Shown here: in pieces, positions 9,744 through 19,710 of the stretch | How the letters are laid out: each line of letters opens with the position of its first letter | Numbering within the stretch: position 1 is the first letter of the stretch | NCBI GenBank assembly: GCA_913056495.1 | Contig: CAJXMO010000003.1 | Span: 186,001-250,000 of the forward strand | DNA from: an uncultured Alteromonadaceae bacterium | GTDB taxonomy: Bacteria; Pseudomonadota; Gammaproteobacteria; Enterobacterales; Alteromonadaceae | Direction of reading: 5' to 3' | DNA length: 64,000 bases | Program-made: the position numbers and the translations under genes | Notes under the pieces: generated by a model | What the model was told of the DNA's origin: nothing | The model's input: the letters and a program-made list of their open reading frames with translations, nothing else | The model's database searches: none

Positions 9744-9778
9744 ACTCTGTATTGGCTAACTATCAATAAGAATGAATT

Positions 9779-11698
9779 ATGTCTGAAAAACAATATAACG
9801 CGGGTTCGATTGAAGTATTGAGTGGTCTGGAACCGGTCCGCCGCAGACCTGGTATGTATACGGACACAGCCCGACCGAATCATATAGGCCAGGAAGTTAT
9901 TGATAACTCAGTCGATGAAGCTATGGCTGGCCATGCCTCACAAATTAAAGTGATACTCCATCCGGATCAGTCATTGGAAGTGTCTGATAACGGTCGCGGT
10001 ATGCCGGTTGATATTCACCCTGAAGAAGGTGTGCCCGGGGTTGAACTGATTTTAACCAAATTACACGCAGGTGGTAAATTCTCGAATGAAAACTATCAGT
10101 TCTCCGGTGGTCTGCACGGGGTAGGCGTTTCCGTCGTGAATGCCTTATCAACCCGGGTTGAAGTGACCGTAAAACGGGATGCTAAAGTGCATCAGATAGC
10201 ATTTGAAAATGGCGATAAAGTTTCCGATTTAGAAGTGATAGGCACTTGTGGTAAACGCAATACAGGTACGAATGTCCGGTTTTGGCCAGATCCTGTGTTT
10301 TTTGATTCAGCTAAATTTTTAGTCTCTAAACTGGTCCACAATTTAAAAGCCAAAGCGGTATTGTGTCCCGGCCTTGAAATTGAATTTGTTGATAACGTTA
10401 ATAACGAAACCCATAAATGGTGTTATCAGGATGGTTTACGAGATTATTTAACCCATTCGGTTAAAGATTATGAAACTTTGCCGCAAAATCCTTTTGTGGG
10501 CGAATTTGCCAGTGCAACTGAAGGCGCAGAGTGGGCCGTTACCTGGTTGGTTGAAGGCGGAGAAGGTATTTCTGAAAGTTATGTAAACCTGATCCCAACA
10601 GCACAAGGCGGTACACATGTAAATGGTTTACGTCAGGGATTACTGGATGCAACCCGAGAGTTTTGTGAATTCAGAAACCTAATTCCACGTGGGGTTAAGT
10701 TAACACCTGAAGATATCTGGGATAAGTGTAGCTATATATTATCCACTAAGATGCAGGATCCGCAGTTTGCCGGTCAAACTAAAGAACGTTTATCTTCGCG
10801 CCAATGTGCTGCGTTTGTTTCCGGTGTGGTTAAAGATGCCTTTAGCTTATGGCTGAATGAACATACTGACATTGCTGAACAGTTGGTGGAAGCCTTTATC
10901 GCCAATGCGCAAAAACGCATGCGTGCCGCTAAAAAGGTGGTTCGTAAAAAAGTAACACAAGGGCCTGCATTACCTGGTAAGTTGACCGACTGTACCTCTC
11001 AGGATCCTTCACGCTCAGAGCTTTTTCTGGTGGAAGGGGATTCAGCCGGTGGTTCAGCTAAGCAGGCAAGAGACAGAGAGTTTCAGGCAATCATGCCGCT
11101 CAGAGGTAAGATACTCAATACTTGGGAAGTAGAGTCCGGCCAAATTCTGTCTTCGCAGGAAATTCACGATATTTCGGTTGCAATCGGTCTGGATCCAGAC
11201 TCCAGCGATTTGTCCGGATTACGCTATGGCAAAATTTGTATTCTCGCCGATGCGGATTCGGATGGTTTGCATATTGCGACCCTACTGTGCGCACTATTTA
11301 CTCGTCATTTCAGTGCGCTAGTAGAAGCCGGCCACGTTTTTGTGGCCATGCCACCACTTTACCGGATTGATGTGGGCAAGGAAGTCTATTATGCGTTGGA
11401 TGAAGATGAGAGAAAAGGCATACTCGATAGAATTGAAGCCGAGAAAAAGCGCGGCAAAGTAAATGTTCAGCGGTTTAAAGGTTTGGGTGAGATGAATCCA
11501 CTGCAATTGCGTGAAACGACTATGGATCCTAATACCCGTAAGTTGGTTCAACTGACCATTGATGAATCTCAGGCGACAATGGAACTGATGGATATGTTAC
11601 TGGCGAAAAAGCGAAGTGGCGACCGAAAAAGCTGGTTGGAACAAAAAGGCGATCAGGCCGAATTAGCATTGGCGAATATTGATGAAGCTGACGTTTAA
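9779..11698 (+). CDS. parE: DNA topoisomerase IV subunit B
   Basis: 639 residues. The N-terminal GHKL ATPase has DNSVDEA, DNGRGMPVD and GGLHGVGVSVVNAL; the TOPRIM domain has EGDSAGGSAKQ and DADSDG; the C-terminal region has QRFKGLGEMNP. The length and lack of a long TOPRIM insertion fit ParE rather than GyrB. With ParC, which is not in this window, it decatenates daughter chromosomes. It is the last gene of the nudF operon and is followed by a strong terminator. Confidence 0.96.
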   Translation: MSEKQYNAGSIEVLSGLEPVRRRPGMYTDTARPNHIGQEVIDNSVDEAMAGHASQIKVILHPDQSLEVSDNGRGMPVDIHPEEGVPGVELILTKLHAGGKFSNENYQFSGGLHGVGVSVVNALSTRVEVTVKRDAKVHQIAFENGDKVSDLEVIGTCGKRNTGTNVRFWPDPVFFDSAKFLVSKLVHNLKAKAVLCPGLEIEFVDNVNNETHKWCYQDGLRDYLTHSVKDYETLPQNPFVGEFASATEGAEWAVTWLVEGGEGISESYVNLIPTAQGGTHVNGLRQGLLDATREFCEFRNLIPRGVKLTPEDIWDKCSYILSTKMQDPQFAGQTKERLSSRQCAAFVSGVVKDAFSLWLNEHTDIAEQLVEAFIANAQKRMRAAKKVVRKKVTQGPALPGKLTDCTSQDPSRSELFLVEGDSAGGSAKQARDREFQAIMPLRGKILNTWEVESGQILSSQEIHDISVAIGLDPDSSDLSGLRYGKICILADADSDGLHIATLLCALFTRHFSALVEAGHVFVAMPPLYRIDVGKEVYYALDEDERKGILDRIEAEKKRGKVNVQRFKGLGEMNPLQLRETTMDPNTRKLVQLTIDESQATMELMDMLLAKKRSGDRKSWLEQKGDQAELALANIDEADV

Positions 11699-11723
11699 TC
11701 GCTTAGTGTAAACCGTTTGAATT

Positions 11724-11756
11724 AAAAAAGCCGCTTAATGTAAAGCGGCTTTTTTG
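11724..11756. terminator. Bidirectional terminator between parE and ppnP
   Basis: AAAAAAGCCGCTT and AAGCGGCTTTTTT pair around a short loop. A-run on one side and T-run on the other make it work for both convergent genes. Confidence 0.88.
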
Positions 11757-11796
11757 TTATAAACTGATGGCTGCATGATTCAGCCATCTAAGTTTA

Positions 11797-12078
11797 TTAT
11801 TCGTAAGTACAGAAATAAGCCGTATCTTGCTCTACTTTTACTTTAAAAGATACATTAGCTTCAATTTCAAAGCTTTCACCGGATTTAAAAGTTTGCCAGT
11901 CGCTTGCTTGTGGTAACAATACAGTTAATGCACCACTGATCACAGACATGACTTCTTTTTTGCTGGTACCGAACTCATAATCACCGGCAGCCATTACACC
12001 CACTGTCGCTGGTAAAGTTTCGCCTTGTAATGCGATAGATTTTACTTTGCCTTCAAAATATTCATTTACATCAAACAT
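11797..12078 (-). CDS. ppnP: Pyrimidine/purine nucleoside phosphorylase (PpnP, DUF1255)
   Basis: 93-residue single-domain cupin-like protein matching the YaiE/PpnP family in length and sequence (FEGKVKSIALQG near the start, FGTSKKEVMSVISGALTV in the middle). PpnP phosphorolyses several nucleosides to free base and ribose-1-phosphate. Single gene, convergent with parE. Its ATG is preceded by AAAAGAGAC. Confidence 0.92.
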   Translation of the reverse strand: MFDVNEYFEGKVKSIALQGETLPATVGVMAAGDYEFGTSKKEVMSVISGALTVLLPQASDWQTFKSGESFEIEANVSFKVKVEQDTAYFCTYE

Positions 12079-12192
12079 AATTGTCTCTTTTGGTTAATGG
12101 GCATAAAGCCTCAAATTTAAAATTTGAGCGCATTGTAAGGCCTGATAAAAAAAAATAAACTAAAACTTACTTTGATTGATTCCCCAATCTGG

Positions 12193-13203
12193 CTAAAAAA
12201 GTTCATTGCCGCTTTTTTGTTCATTAAAAAAGAGACTGATATTAGATAAAGTGGTTTGTGCAATGCAGCTGAGTGCTTCTTCGGTGAAAAATCCCTGATG
12301 GCCTGTTATTAGCACATTCGGAAAGGTTAACAGCCTTTGAAAAACATCATCGTCAATAATCTCTGTGGATAAATCTTCAAAAAATAAACTGGCTTCCAGT
12401 TCGTATACATCCAGCCCTAGGTAACCAATCTTCTTTTGTTTCAGTGCGCTCAGGACATCATCCGTTTTTAATAAGCCACCCCGGCTAGTATTGATTATCA
12501 TCACATGCGGTTTCATGAGCGCTAAACTTTGATGATTAATTAAATATTGAGTTTGTGGCAATAAAGGGCAATGCAAACTAATAATATCGCTTTCTCGGAA
12601 TAAGCGCTCAACGGATACATATTCAGCACCTAACGTTTTGACTTCATCAGATTCATTCGGGTCAAAACACAGTAATTTACACCCAAAACCGGACAGGATT
12701 TTAAGCGTAGCAATACCAATTTTACCTGTACCTATAATACCAACAGTTTTTTTGTGAAGATTAAAGCCCATCAGGCCGACCAGAGAGAAATTGTCTTCTT
12801 TAACCCGGTTGTAAGCTTTATGAAATTTTCGGCTTAATGTCAGCATTAAACCCACTGCATGTTCTGCAACCGCTTGAGGAGAATATTCTGGTACCCGGCA
12901 AATGCGAATACCTATTTCTTTTGCATATTGCACATCGACATTATTAAACCCGGCACAACGCAGTGCTATCAGACGTGTACCGCCGGCTTTAAGTTGATCG
13001 AGCACGGCTTTGTCTACAATATCATTGACAAATATGCAGACGGCCTCGAAACCGCTTGCCAGTTCAGCTGTTTGTGCATTAAGCGCAACTTCAAAATGAT
13101 TGATCCGGATTGGATACTGAGAATTAAACTGCTCAAAGAAAAGTTTGTCGTAACTTTTACTGTTAAATACAGCCAGTTTGATCTTGGTTTTCTGCTCAGT
13201 CAT
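12193..13203 (-). CDS. ldhA: D-lactate dehydrogenase, 2-hydroxyacid dehydrogenase family
   Basis: 336 residues. It has an NAD-binding motif IIGTGKIG in the middle and the catalytic set of the family: the arginine in NTSRGG, the glutamate following LGLDVYE, and the histidine in ITGHQGFFT. Overall it resembles fermentative E. coli LdhA, which reduces pyruvate to D-lactate. The start is 5 bp downstream of the gpx stop, so gpx-ldhA is probably one transcript. Confidence 0.88.
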   Translation of the reverse strand: MTEQKTKIKLAVFNSKSYDKLFFEQFNSQYPIRINHFEVALNAQTAELASGFEAVCIFVNDIVDKAVLDQLKAGGTRLIALRCAGFNNVDVQYAKEIGIRICRVPEYSPQAVAEHAVGLMLTLSRKFHKAYNRVKEDNFSLVGLMGFNLHKKTVGIIGTGKIGIATLKILSGFGCKLLCFDPNESDEVKTLGAEYVSVERLFRESDIISLHCPLLPQTQYLINHQSLALMKPHVMIINTSRGGLLKTDDVLSALKQKKIGYLGLDVYELEASLFFEDLSTEIIDDDVFQRLLTFPNVLITGHQGFFTEEALSCIAQTTLSNISLFFNEQKSGNELF

Positions 13204-13207
13204 TTGA

Positions 13208-13687
13208 TTACTCCATTAATTTTTTTAAATCCTGCTCGATTGCCTCGGGCTTATCTGTCGGTGCATAACGTTTGATTACTTTGCCTTGTGGTGAAACCAA
13301 AAACTTGGTGAAGTTCCATTTTATTGCCTGTGTGCCGAGTATGCCGGTTTGTTCTGATTTTAAATGCCGGTACAGGGGATCGGCATTATCTCCGTTTACA
13401 TCAATTTTTGCCATTAGCGGAAAACTGATATTAAATTTTAAATCGCAAAACTGTTTTATTTGTTCATTATCGCCAGGTTCTTGTTTACCGAATTGATTGC
13501 AGGGGAATGCCAGAATTTCGAGTTTGTCTTTTAACGACTGATACATGGCTTCCAATCCTTGATATTGTGGCGTAAAGCCACATTCACTGGCCGTATTGAC
13601 TATTAAAAGCCATTTACCTTTGAAATCGGACAGGTGTATTTGCTGACCGCTTGAATCCTGCACTGAAAACTCATAAATAGTGGGCAT
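13208..13687 (-). CDS. Glutathione peroxidase family protein (thiol peroxidase)
   Basis: 159 residues, the usual size of bacterial Gpx/BtuE proteins. It contains NTASECGFT with the peroxidatic Cys36, LAFPCNQFGKQEPG with the second cysteine region, and WNFTKFLV with the catalytic tryptophan and asparagine. It reduces hydroperoxides; many members use thioredoxin rather than glutathione, and the electron donor cannot be told here. Cytoplasmic, with no signal peptide. Upstream of ldhA. Confidence 0.9.
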   Translation of the reverse strand: MPTIYEFSVQDSSGQQIHLSDFKGKWLLIVNTASECGFTPQYQGLEAMYQSLKDKLEILAFPCNQFGKQEPGDNEQIKQFCDLKFNISFPLMAKIDVNGDNADPLYRHLKSEQTGILGTQAIKWNFTKFLVSPQGKVIKRYAPTDKPEAIEQDLKKLME

Positions 13688-13859
13688 GTTAGTGTTTCCT
13701 TAATTAATGTATTCGGTTAATGCAATCCGGTATCAAGTCAGATCCCGGAACTGGAAAAATCGTCTATGCTTTATTATTTATTTTACGCGAAGATATATCA
13801 TTTAGATGACACATTAAGCGATTAAATTATCAATAAAATTTTGTCAGTCTGCTACATTT

Positions 13860-13871
13860 AAACAAGTGTTT
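13860..13871. promoter_or_regulatory. Possible PsrA/fatty-acid-regulator operator upstream of fadIJ
   Basis: AAACAAGTGTTT, with AAAC and GTTT separated by four bases, sits 77 bp before fadI. It resembles the CAAAC-N2-4-GTTTG pattern reported for PsrA in pseudomonads, though the flanking bases do not match. Suggestive only. Confidence 0.3.
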
Positions 13872-13947
13872 TAATTTTGTGAAATTCAAGGTATAACATA
13901 CGCATACAAGAATAAATCACATGACCTTTCAAGAGTGAGGGAAATTC

Positions 13948-15258
13948 ATGGCTCAGTCAACTGCTTGCAAAACTCATGACGGACAGCGCATTGCTGTCGT
14001 CACCGGATTAAGAACGCCATTTGCAAAACAAGCTAGCGCTTTTCACGGTGTATCTGCTCTGGATTTAGGCAAATCTTTAGTCAACGAACTAATGGTCCGG
14101 TATGATTTTGATCCGAAATTAATTGAGCAACTGGTTTTTGGCCAAGTGATTCAAATGCCGGAAGCACCCAATATTGCGCGTGAAATTGTATTAGGTACCG
14201 GGATGGATATTAATACAGACGCTTATTCTGTTTCCCGGGCTTGCGCAACCAGTTTTCAGTCAGCTGTGAGTATTACGGAATCTATTCTGAGTGGCCAGAT
14301 TAGCTGCGGTATTGCAGGGGGAGCCGATTCAACATCTGTATTGCCTATTGGGGTTTCAAAAAATCTGGCGCAAATACTGGTCAATTTAAATAAAGCCAAA
14401 ACGGTCGCGGCTAAATTAAAGTTATTAAAACAGTTTAAAATGGCCGATTTAATGCCTGTGCCACCCGCTATAGCAGAATATTCAACGGGGCTATCAATGG
14501 GCCAAACTGCAGAACAGATGGCTAAGTCTCACAAAATTAGCCGACAGCAGCAGGATGAGTTTGCACACCGTTCACATACACTGGCAGCAAAAGCGTGGCA
14601 AAATAACCTGTTTGACGCTGAAGTCATGACTGCTTATCCAGAACCCTATAATACCTATTTAGCACAGGACAATAATGTCAGGTTCGATTCTGATTTAAAT
14701 TCTTATCGTAAATTAAAACCAGTTTTTGATAAGCGACATGGCAGTGTCACTGCAGCTAATGCCACACCGTTAACCGACGGGGCAGCCTGCATTTTACTGA
14801 TGCGAGAAGACAAGGCAAAAGCACTAGGTTATAAACCCTTAGGGTATATTCACAGTTATGCATTCAGCGCTATTGATGTTTGGCAGGATATGTTGATGGG
14901 ACCTTCATATGCAACGCCTAAGCTATTAGATAAAACGGGTCTTAAGCTGTCTGATGTTGATTTAATAGACATGCATGAGGCATTTGCAGCACAAACCTTG
15001 GCTAATGTGAAAATGTTTGACAGTAAAAAGTTTGCTCAAGAAAAGCTTAACCGGTCAGATAAAATAGGTGAAATCAATATGGACAAGTTTAACGTGAACG
15101 GCGGCTCAATTGCTTATGGTCACCCGTTCGCTGCGACTGGCGCTCGTATGATTACACAAACATTAAACGAGCTTAAACGCCGAGGTGGCGGTCTGGGATT
15201 AACAACGGCTTGTGCAGCCGGAGGATTAGGTGTCGCTATGCTATTGGAGGCAGAATAA
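13948..15258 (+). CDS. fadI: Acetyl-CoA C-acyltransferase (3-ketoacyl-CoA thiolase) FadI
   Basis: 436 residues, the length of FadI rather than the shorter FadA. Thiolase motifs: active-site Cys99 in [25 protein letters not shown], and C-terminal TACAAGGLG with the second catalytic cysteine. It cleaves 3-ketoacyl-CoA to acetyl-CoA and a shortened acyl-CoA. GAGGGAA precedes the ATG. Its stop overlaps the fadJ start by one base, so thiolase and multifunctional subunit are coupled. Confidence 0.94.
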   Translation: MAQSTACKTHDGQRIAVVTGLRTPFAKQASAFHGVSALDLGKSLVNELMVRYDFDPKLIEQLVFGQVIQMPEAPNIAREIVLGTGMDINTDAYSVSRACATSFQSAVSITESILSGQISCGIAGGADSTSVLPIGVSKNLAQILVNLNKAKTVAAKLKLLKQFKMADLMPVPPAIAEYSTGLSMGQTAEQMAKSHKISRQQQDEFAHRSHTLAAKAWQNNLFDAEVMTAYPEPYNTYLAQDNNVRFDSDLNSYRKLKPVFDKRHGSVTAANATPLTDGAACILLMREDKAKALGYKPLGYIHSYAFSAIDVWQDMLMGPSYATPKLLDKTGLKLSDVDLIDMHEAFAAQTLANVKMFDSKKFAQEKLNRSDKIGEINMDKFNVNGGSIAYGHPFAATGARMITQTLNELKRRGGGLGLTTACAAGGLGVAMLLEAE

Positions 15259-17417
15259 TGAATAAATTACAACATTTTACATTAGCTATCGAAGCCAATC
15301 AGGTTGCCGTTATCCGACTGAATGTCCCGGATGAAAGCATGAATGTTTTGTCCCGCCAGACCATGCAGGAAATTGAAATCCTGCTCGATGAGATTGAAAA
15401 AAATAATCAATTGCAGGGCGTTGTATTAGCCAGTGGTAAACCGGACTCTTTTATCGCGGGTGCAGATATCAATATGATCTCGGCGTGTAAAAAAACCGAG
15501 GATGCAGAAGATTTAGCAAAAGCCGGACAAGCTATTTTTGCCCGTGTTGAAAAATCGCGAATTCCGTTTGTTGCAGCCATTCACGGCCTGTGTTTAGGCG
15601 GCGGACTAGAGTTTGCTTTAGCCTGTCATTATCGCATTGCAAGTGATGATGAAAAAACTCAGCTGGGTTTACCTGAAGTGAAACTGGGTTTGTTGCCCGG
15701 CAGCGGTGGCACACAAAGATTGCCCAGATTGATAGGCATACAAGCCGCGCTGGATATCATGCTCACGGGTAAACAAGTCAGGGCTAAATCCGCTTTAAAA
15801 ATGGGGCTGTTAGATGATTTAGTGCCTAATAGTATTTTACTCGATACGGCAAAAACACTGGCCACTTGTGGGTTTCCGAAAAGACGGGATATCAAGCAAG
15901 CAGCCTGGGCAAAAGCTTTGGAAAAAAATTCGTTCGGACGAGGCCTGTTATTTGATCAAGCGCTCAAGCAGGTTGAGAAAAAAACACTTGGTAATTACCC
16001 AGCGCCTAAAAAAATTATTCAGGCGGTCAGAACCGGTATTGAAAATGGCTTGGTTCAGGGATATCAGGTTGAAGCTAAAGGCTTTGGCGAATTATCTCAA
16101 ACATCTCAAAGTCAGGCTTTGCAGCAATTATTTTTAGCCACGACCGCACATAAAAAAGCTCAGTCTCTACTGATTGAAAACGCGCAGTCGTTGAATAAGG
16201 TTGCAGTATTGGGAGGCGGTTTAATGGGCGGTGGTATCGCGCATGTCACTGCGACCAAAGCGGCATTACCAGTGCGTTTAAAAGATATTAACCCCGAGGG
16301 GATTTTAAGTGCTCTGAATCATAGCTATAGTTTGCTTGATAAAAAAGTTAAACGCCGGTTTATCAGAAAAACAGCAGCTCAAAAACAGCTAAGCCTGATC
16401 ACAGGAACAACCGATTATTCAGGGTTTGCCAATCGCGACTTAGTGGTCGAAGCCGTATTTGAAGATCTCGAACTGAAACAAAAAATGGTAAAAGAGATTG
16501 AAGCAGAATGTCAGGCCGAAACCATTTTTGCATCCAATACGTCTTCACTGCCCATTGCCGATATTGCAGATGGCGCGGCCCGCCCTGAAAATGTTATTGG
16601 TCTGCACTATTTTTCACCGGTTGAAAAAATGCCTTTGGTAGAAGTGATTCCGCATGAAAAAACCAGCGAAAAAACCATTGCCAGCGTATTGGACTTTGCC
16701 CGTAAACAAGGCAAAACACCGATTTTAGTGAAAGATTGTGCTGGTTTTTATGTTAACCGAATTTTGGCTATTTATATCAATGAAGCGGCTCAGTTATTAA
16801 TGGAAGGTGAGCCGATTGATGTAATAGACAATGCGTTATTACAAACCGGATTTCCGGTTGGGCCACTTAAATTATTGGATGAAGTTGGTATTGATATAGG
16901 GACCAAAATTATTCCGATTTTGGTTGAGGCCTATGGCGAGCGCTTTAAACCACCTGCTGGTTTAAATACCATTAAAGACGATGATCGCAAGGGCAAGAAA
17001 AATAAAAAAGGATTTTATAATTACCGCAAGCAAAACAAATGGCTTGAAAAAATAAAACCAAGTCCTCTGGTCGATGAATCTATTTATGATTTATTGAATA
17101 TTGATGCGGCACAATCCCTCAATACTGAGGAAATAGCCGAACGTTGTCTGGTTCAAATGCTCAATGAAGCAGCCCGATGTTTTGAAGAGGGGGTGGTTGC
17201 ATCTGCGCAGGAAGGCGATATAGGCGCAATTTTTGGCATTGGATTTCCACCTTTTTTAGGTGGCCCGTTCCGCTATATAGATGCATATGGCATCGATAAA
17301 CTGGTCGAGCGTCTGCAAAGTTATCAGCTTAGATTTGGCGCGCGTTTTGAACCCGCTCAAATTTTGCTGGATTACGAAGTAGAGAATAGACGTTTTTATC
17401 CAACCGAATCAGATTAA
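15258..17417 (+). CDS. fadJ: Fatty acid oxidation complex alpha subunit FadJ
   Basis: 719 residues from the ATG at 15258, chosen over a longer frame because it has GGAGG 8 bp upstream and the TAATG overlap with fadI. The N-terminal enoyl-CoA hydratase domain (about 1-190) has GLCLGGGLEFALACHYRIAS and LPEVKLGLLPGSGGTQRLPR. The NAD-dependent 3-hydroxyacyl-CoA dehydrogenase domain starts at VLGGGLMGGGIAHV (about 315) and contains LHYFSPVEKMPLVEVI. With FadI it forms the beta-oxidation complex. The partner identity favours FadJ over FadB. Confidence 0.94.
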   Translation: MNKLQHFTLAIEANQVAVIRLNVPDESMNVLSRQTMQEIEILLDEIEKNNQLQGVVLASGKPDSFIAGADINMISACKKTEDAEDLAKAGQAIFARVEKSRIPFVAAIHGLCLGGGLEFALACHYRIASDDEKTQLGLPEVKLGLLPGSGGTQRLPRLIGIQAALDIMLTGKQVRAKSALKMGLLDDLVPNSILLDTAKTLATCGFPKRRDIKQAAWAKALEKNSFGRGLLFDQALKQVEKKTLGNYPAPKKIIQAVRTGIENGLVQGYQVEAKGFGELSQTSQSQALQQLFLATTAHKKAQSLLIENAQSLNKVAVLGGGLMGGGIAHVTATKAALPVRLKDINPEGILSALNHSYSLLDKKVKRRFIRKTAAQKQLSLITGTTDYSGFANRDLVVEAVFEDLELKQKMVKEIEAECQAETIFASNTSSLPIADIADGAARPENVIGLHYFSPVEKMPLVEVIPHEKTSEKTIASVLDFARKQGKTPILVKDCAGFYVNRILAIYINEAAQLLMEGEPIDVIDNALLQTGFPVGPLKLLDEVGIDIGTKIIPILVEAYGERFKPPAGLNTIKDDDRKGKKNKKGFYNYRKQNKWLEKIKPSPLVDESIYDLLNIDAAQSLNTEEIAERCLVQMLNEAARCFEEGVVASAQEGDIGAIFGIGFPPFLGGPFRYIDAYGIDKLVERLQSYQLRFGARFEPAQILLDYEVENRRFYPTESD

Positions 17418-17449
17418 GCCTGTCTGCAATTCAGTTTTCAATCCAAACT

Positions 17450-17516
17450 GGCTTGTTAACCGTACATAGTAATTAGTGTATTTCAGGTTAACAGGCCAAT
17501 TCGTCTGCTAATTGGC
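17450..17516 (+). other. Two consecutive hairpins after fadJ sharing bases
   Basis: GGCTTGTTAACC (17450-17461) pairs with GGTTAACAGGCC (17486-17497) with one G-T pair. A second stem, GCCAATT (17495-17501) with AATTGGC (17510-17516), begins inside the first. No T-run follows. They may end the fadIJ message or form alternative structures ahead of the next gene. Confidence 0.45.
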
Positions 17517-17629
17517 ACTCAGCTATTTTTGATTTTTATACGCTCAAAGCATCGCGTATTGAATCAAAATAAGCAGGATAAACCTGTTTTGTCAAAATAC
17601 GCAAAATCAAAATTAAATGGAGATAAATC

Positions 17630-18400
17630 ATGCAAAATCCGGTAAAAGTATTAATAAATGTCGTTATCGGCTTATTGTTGGTTCTGCTTGTCACTGTCAT
17701 CGTTGTTATTGGTCAACCAACAAAAACCAGCTATCCGGCGAAGCCAGACTTTAAAGAACTTGCAGCAGGGCAAGAACGCAAAACGGCTTTTTTTAACTAT
17801 ATGAGCCAGTTAGTTAAAATTAATAATCAAACTATTTTAAACCAAAGAGAAAAACTCAAAAATTACCGTGAGCAGGCAAACGACTTGTGGTGGTGGCAGC
17901 ATAATTATGTGGTAAACCGGGCGCAAGAGTACGGAATCGAGCTATTTGATGTGGCCAATTCAAATGACTGGGATAAATTATTAAACCGGGTAGATATAGT
18001 ACCGGCTTCAATGGCACTGGCTCAATCCGCCAATGAGAGTGCTTGGGGCACATCAAGGTTTGCGGTTAAAGGCCATAATTACTTTGGGCAGTGGTGCTAT
18101 AAAAAGGGCTGTGGTTTTGTACCTAAGCAGCGTAATGCCGGTGCGGTTCATGAAGTCGCCAAATTTGCATCACCCATGGGGTCGGTGAAATCTTATATGC
18201 AAAATATCAATACGCATCTGGCTTATAAAAGCTTGCGTCAACTCAGACAAAACCTGCGTGCTCAGAATAAAACGATTACTGGTCTGGCATTAGCCGATGG
18301 TCTGATTCAGTACTCTGAAAAACGCCAGGTGTATGTGGATGAGATTAAACAGATGATCCGCTATAACAAGCTGGATAACTTAGATACTGCTGAATACTAA
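17630..18400 (+). CDS. bax: Bax-like glucosaminidase-domain protein, membrane anchored
   Basis: 256 residues. A single N-terminal transmembrane segment (about 8-28) is followed by a helical linker and a glucosaminidase domain with SANESAWGTSRFA, holding the putative catalytic glutamate, then NYFGQWC. Family members cleave the glycan strand of peptidoglycan; the anchor places the domain in the periplasm. It resembles E. coli Bax in size and domain order. TGGAGAT lies 6 bp before the ATG. It is a single gene, convergent with cvfB. Confidence 0.82.
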   Translation: MQNPVKVLINVVIGLLLVLLVTVIVVIGQPTKTSYPAKPDFKELAAGQERKTAFFNYMSQLVKINNQTILNQREKLKNYREQANDLWWWQHNYVVNRAQEYGIELFDVANSNDWDKLLNRVDIVPASMALAQSANESAWGTSRFAVKGHNYFGQWCYKKGCGFVPKQRNAGAVHEVAKFASPMGSVKSYMQNINTHLAYKSLRQLRQNLRAQNKTITGLALADGLIQYSEKRQVYVDEIKQMIRYNKLDNLDTAEY

Positions 18401-18413
18401 ACCTGATCATGTT

Positions 18414-18453
18414 TGTATGTTTTAGCAGGCATCAGGCCGCGCTAAAACATACA
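18414..18453. terminator. Long hairpin between convergent bax and cvfB
   Basis: TGTATGTTTTAGC and GCTAAAACATACA form a perfect 13-bp stem with a 14-base loop. T-runs are absent after the stem, but position and symmetry suggest a shared terminator. Confidence 0.6.
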
Positions 18454-18463
18454 GACTTCAAGT

Positions 18464-19300
18464 TTAATCTTTTTGGTTAAGTCGGATACCCTGTTTTTCA
18501 ATTGTGATAATGCCTGCTTTATACAACCCGCCGATACTGCGTTTAAAAGCCGCCTTGCTCATACCGAAAGTTTGATAAATTAGTTCAGGATCGGATTTAT
18601 CATGCACAGCTGCATAACCGTTATTTTTAGCCAGATAATTTTCTATAATTTTGGCGTACTTATCACGTGTTTCCTGGCCACCTTGTAAAGTTAAATCAAT
18701 CTTGCCGTCCGCTCGAACGTGTTTTATAAAGCCTTTTTTGTACTGGCCAAAACTTAACCTCTGGAAAACATCACCACGATATAAAACGCCCCAGTGTTTA
18801 TGATCAATAATGGCTTTAAATCCCAAATCGGTTGTATTGGCAATAATCAGATCTACCGCCTGACCCGCTTTATAATTGGCCGGTTCATTATCCAAAAACT
18901 TATCAATTTTGGCAGAGGCTACCACACGCTGATCCAGCTTATCCTGGTATATATAGACTAAATAAGATTGGTCCTCTTCCATAGGGCGCTTTTGCTCTTT
19001 AACCGGTACAAATACATCTTTATCTAATCCCCAGTCAACAAAGGCACCAAAATCTGTGGTTTGAGTGACTTTCAAATATGCAAACTGGCCAATTTCAGCT
19101 TTGGGTTTTTGCATTGTCGCGACTGGTCTGTCTTTTGAATCTAAATATAAAAAGACAGTGACCTCATCGCCCAGATTAAAGGTTTTTTTAGCTAGTTTGT
19201 TTGGCAGCAGGATTTCGCCCAAATGTTTAGCGTCCAGGTAGTAGCCAAAATCAACAATTTTAACGACGGGCAGGGTACAGGTTTTACCAAGTGCGATCAT
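18464..19300 (-). CDS. cvfB: CvfB/YitL-type S1 RNA-binding protein
   Basis: 278 residues made of consecutive S1-like beta-barrel modules (for example FAYLKVTQTTDFGAFVDWG and VDLIIANTTDLGFKAIIDH) and a C-terminal winged-helix segment (YQTFGMSKAAFKRSIGGLYKAG). This is the CvfB architecture; the Staphylococcus homologue influences virulence gene expression, while the role in gammaproteobacteria is poorly defined. Cytoplasmic, apparently monocistronic. Confidence 0.85.
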   Translation of the reverse strand: MIALGKTCTLPVVKIVDFGYYLDAKHLGEILLPNKLAKKTFNLGDEVTVFLYLDSKDRPVATMQKPKAEIGQFAYLKVTQTTDFGAFVDWGLDKDVFVPVKEQKRPMEEDQSYLVYIYQDKLDQRVVASAKIDKFLDNEPANYKAGQAVDLIIANTTDLGFKAIIDHKHWGVLYRGDVFQRLSFGQYKKGFIKHVRADGKIDLTLQGGQETRDKYAKIIENYLAKNNGYAAVHDKSDPELIYQTFGMSKAAFKRSIGGLYKAGIITIEKQGIRLNQKD

Positions 19301-19428
19301 GAAAGTTTTCTTTATCTATAAAATTTGGCTCAATTATACACTCAAATTAGAAAAGGAAGCGAGCAGAGGGTTTTGCCAATGAATAAAATATGAGAGCATT
19401 CCAACTCGATTCATTGAGTTTTGTTTAA

Positions 19429-19701
19429 ATGAAATTTTTCAAACAACTGATTATTGTATTAATTACTGCTGCTGTTGTCTTTGGCATTGGCGCCGGATTT
19501 TATTGGCTGTTTCATGCCGGTGAGCGTTACTTATCGGCAGGGTATTCGAACAGCCCATTGTCCAGTCCGATTCTCTGGATTGTCGTCGTGATTGCAGTTG
19601 TGTTGGCTGTGATATCAAGAATATGGCGGGCCTTGCAGGAAAAGCTGTTTATTAAGCGCTATAATCAATACAAAAAGCAGCAAAATAAACAGCCTAAATA
19701 A
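19429..19701 (+). CDS. Small two-helix membrane protein of unknown function
   Basis: 90 residues: hydrophobic segment 6-28, a short polar stretch, a second segment around 46-63, then a strongly basic tail (KRYNQYKKQQNKQPK). No recognised family. Start and end fit the gap between cvfB and dsbB, and the codon pattern looks coding. It converges on dsbB with 9 bp between stops. Probably an inner membrane protein with both ends in the cytoplasm, by the positive-inside rule. Confidence 0.6.
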   Translation: MKFFKQLIIVLITAAVVFGIGAGFYWLFHAGERYLSAGYSNSPLSSPILWIVVVIAVVLAVISRIWRALQEKLFIKRYNQYKKQQNKQPK

Positions 19702-19710
19702 TTGTCGCGG

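Noticed and set aside
12859..13275. 138-codon plus-strand frame
   Set aside because: Antisense to ldhA, with no family resemblance and cysteine/isoleucine-rich shadow composition.
15210..15257. Upstream extension of fadJ
   Set aside because: It overlaps the end of fadI and lacks a ribosome-binding site; the ATG at 15258 has GGAGG and the usual FadJ N-terminus.
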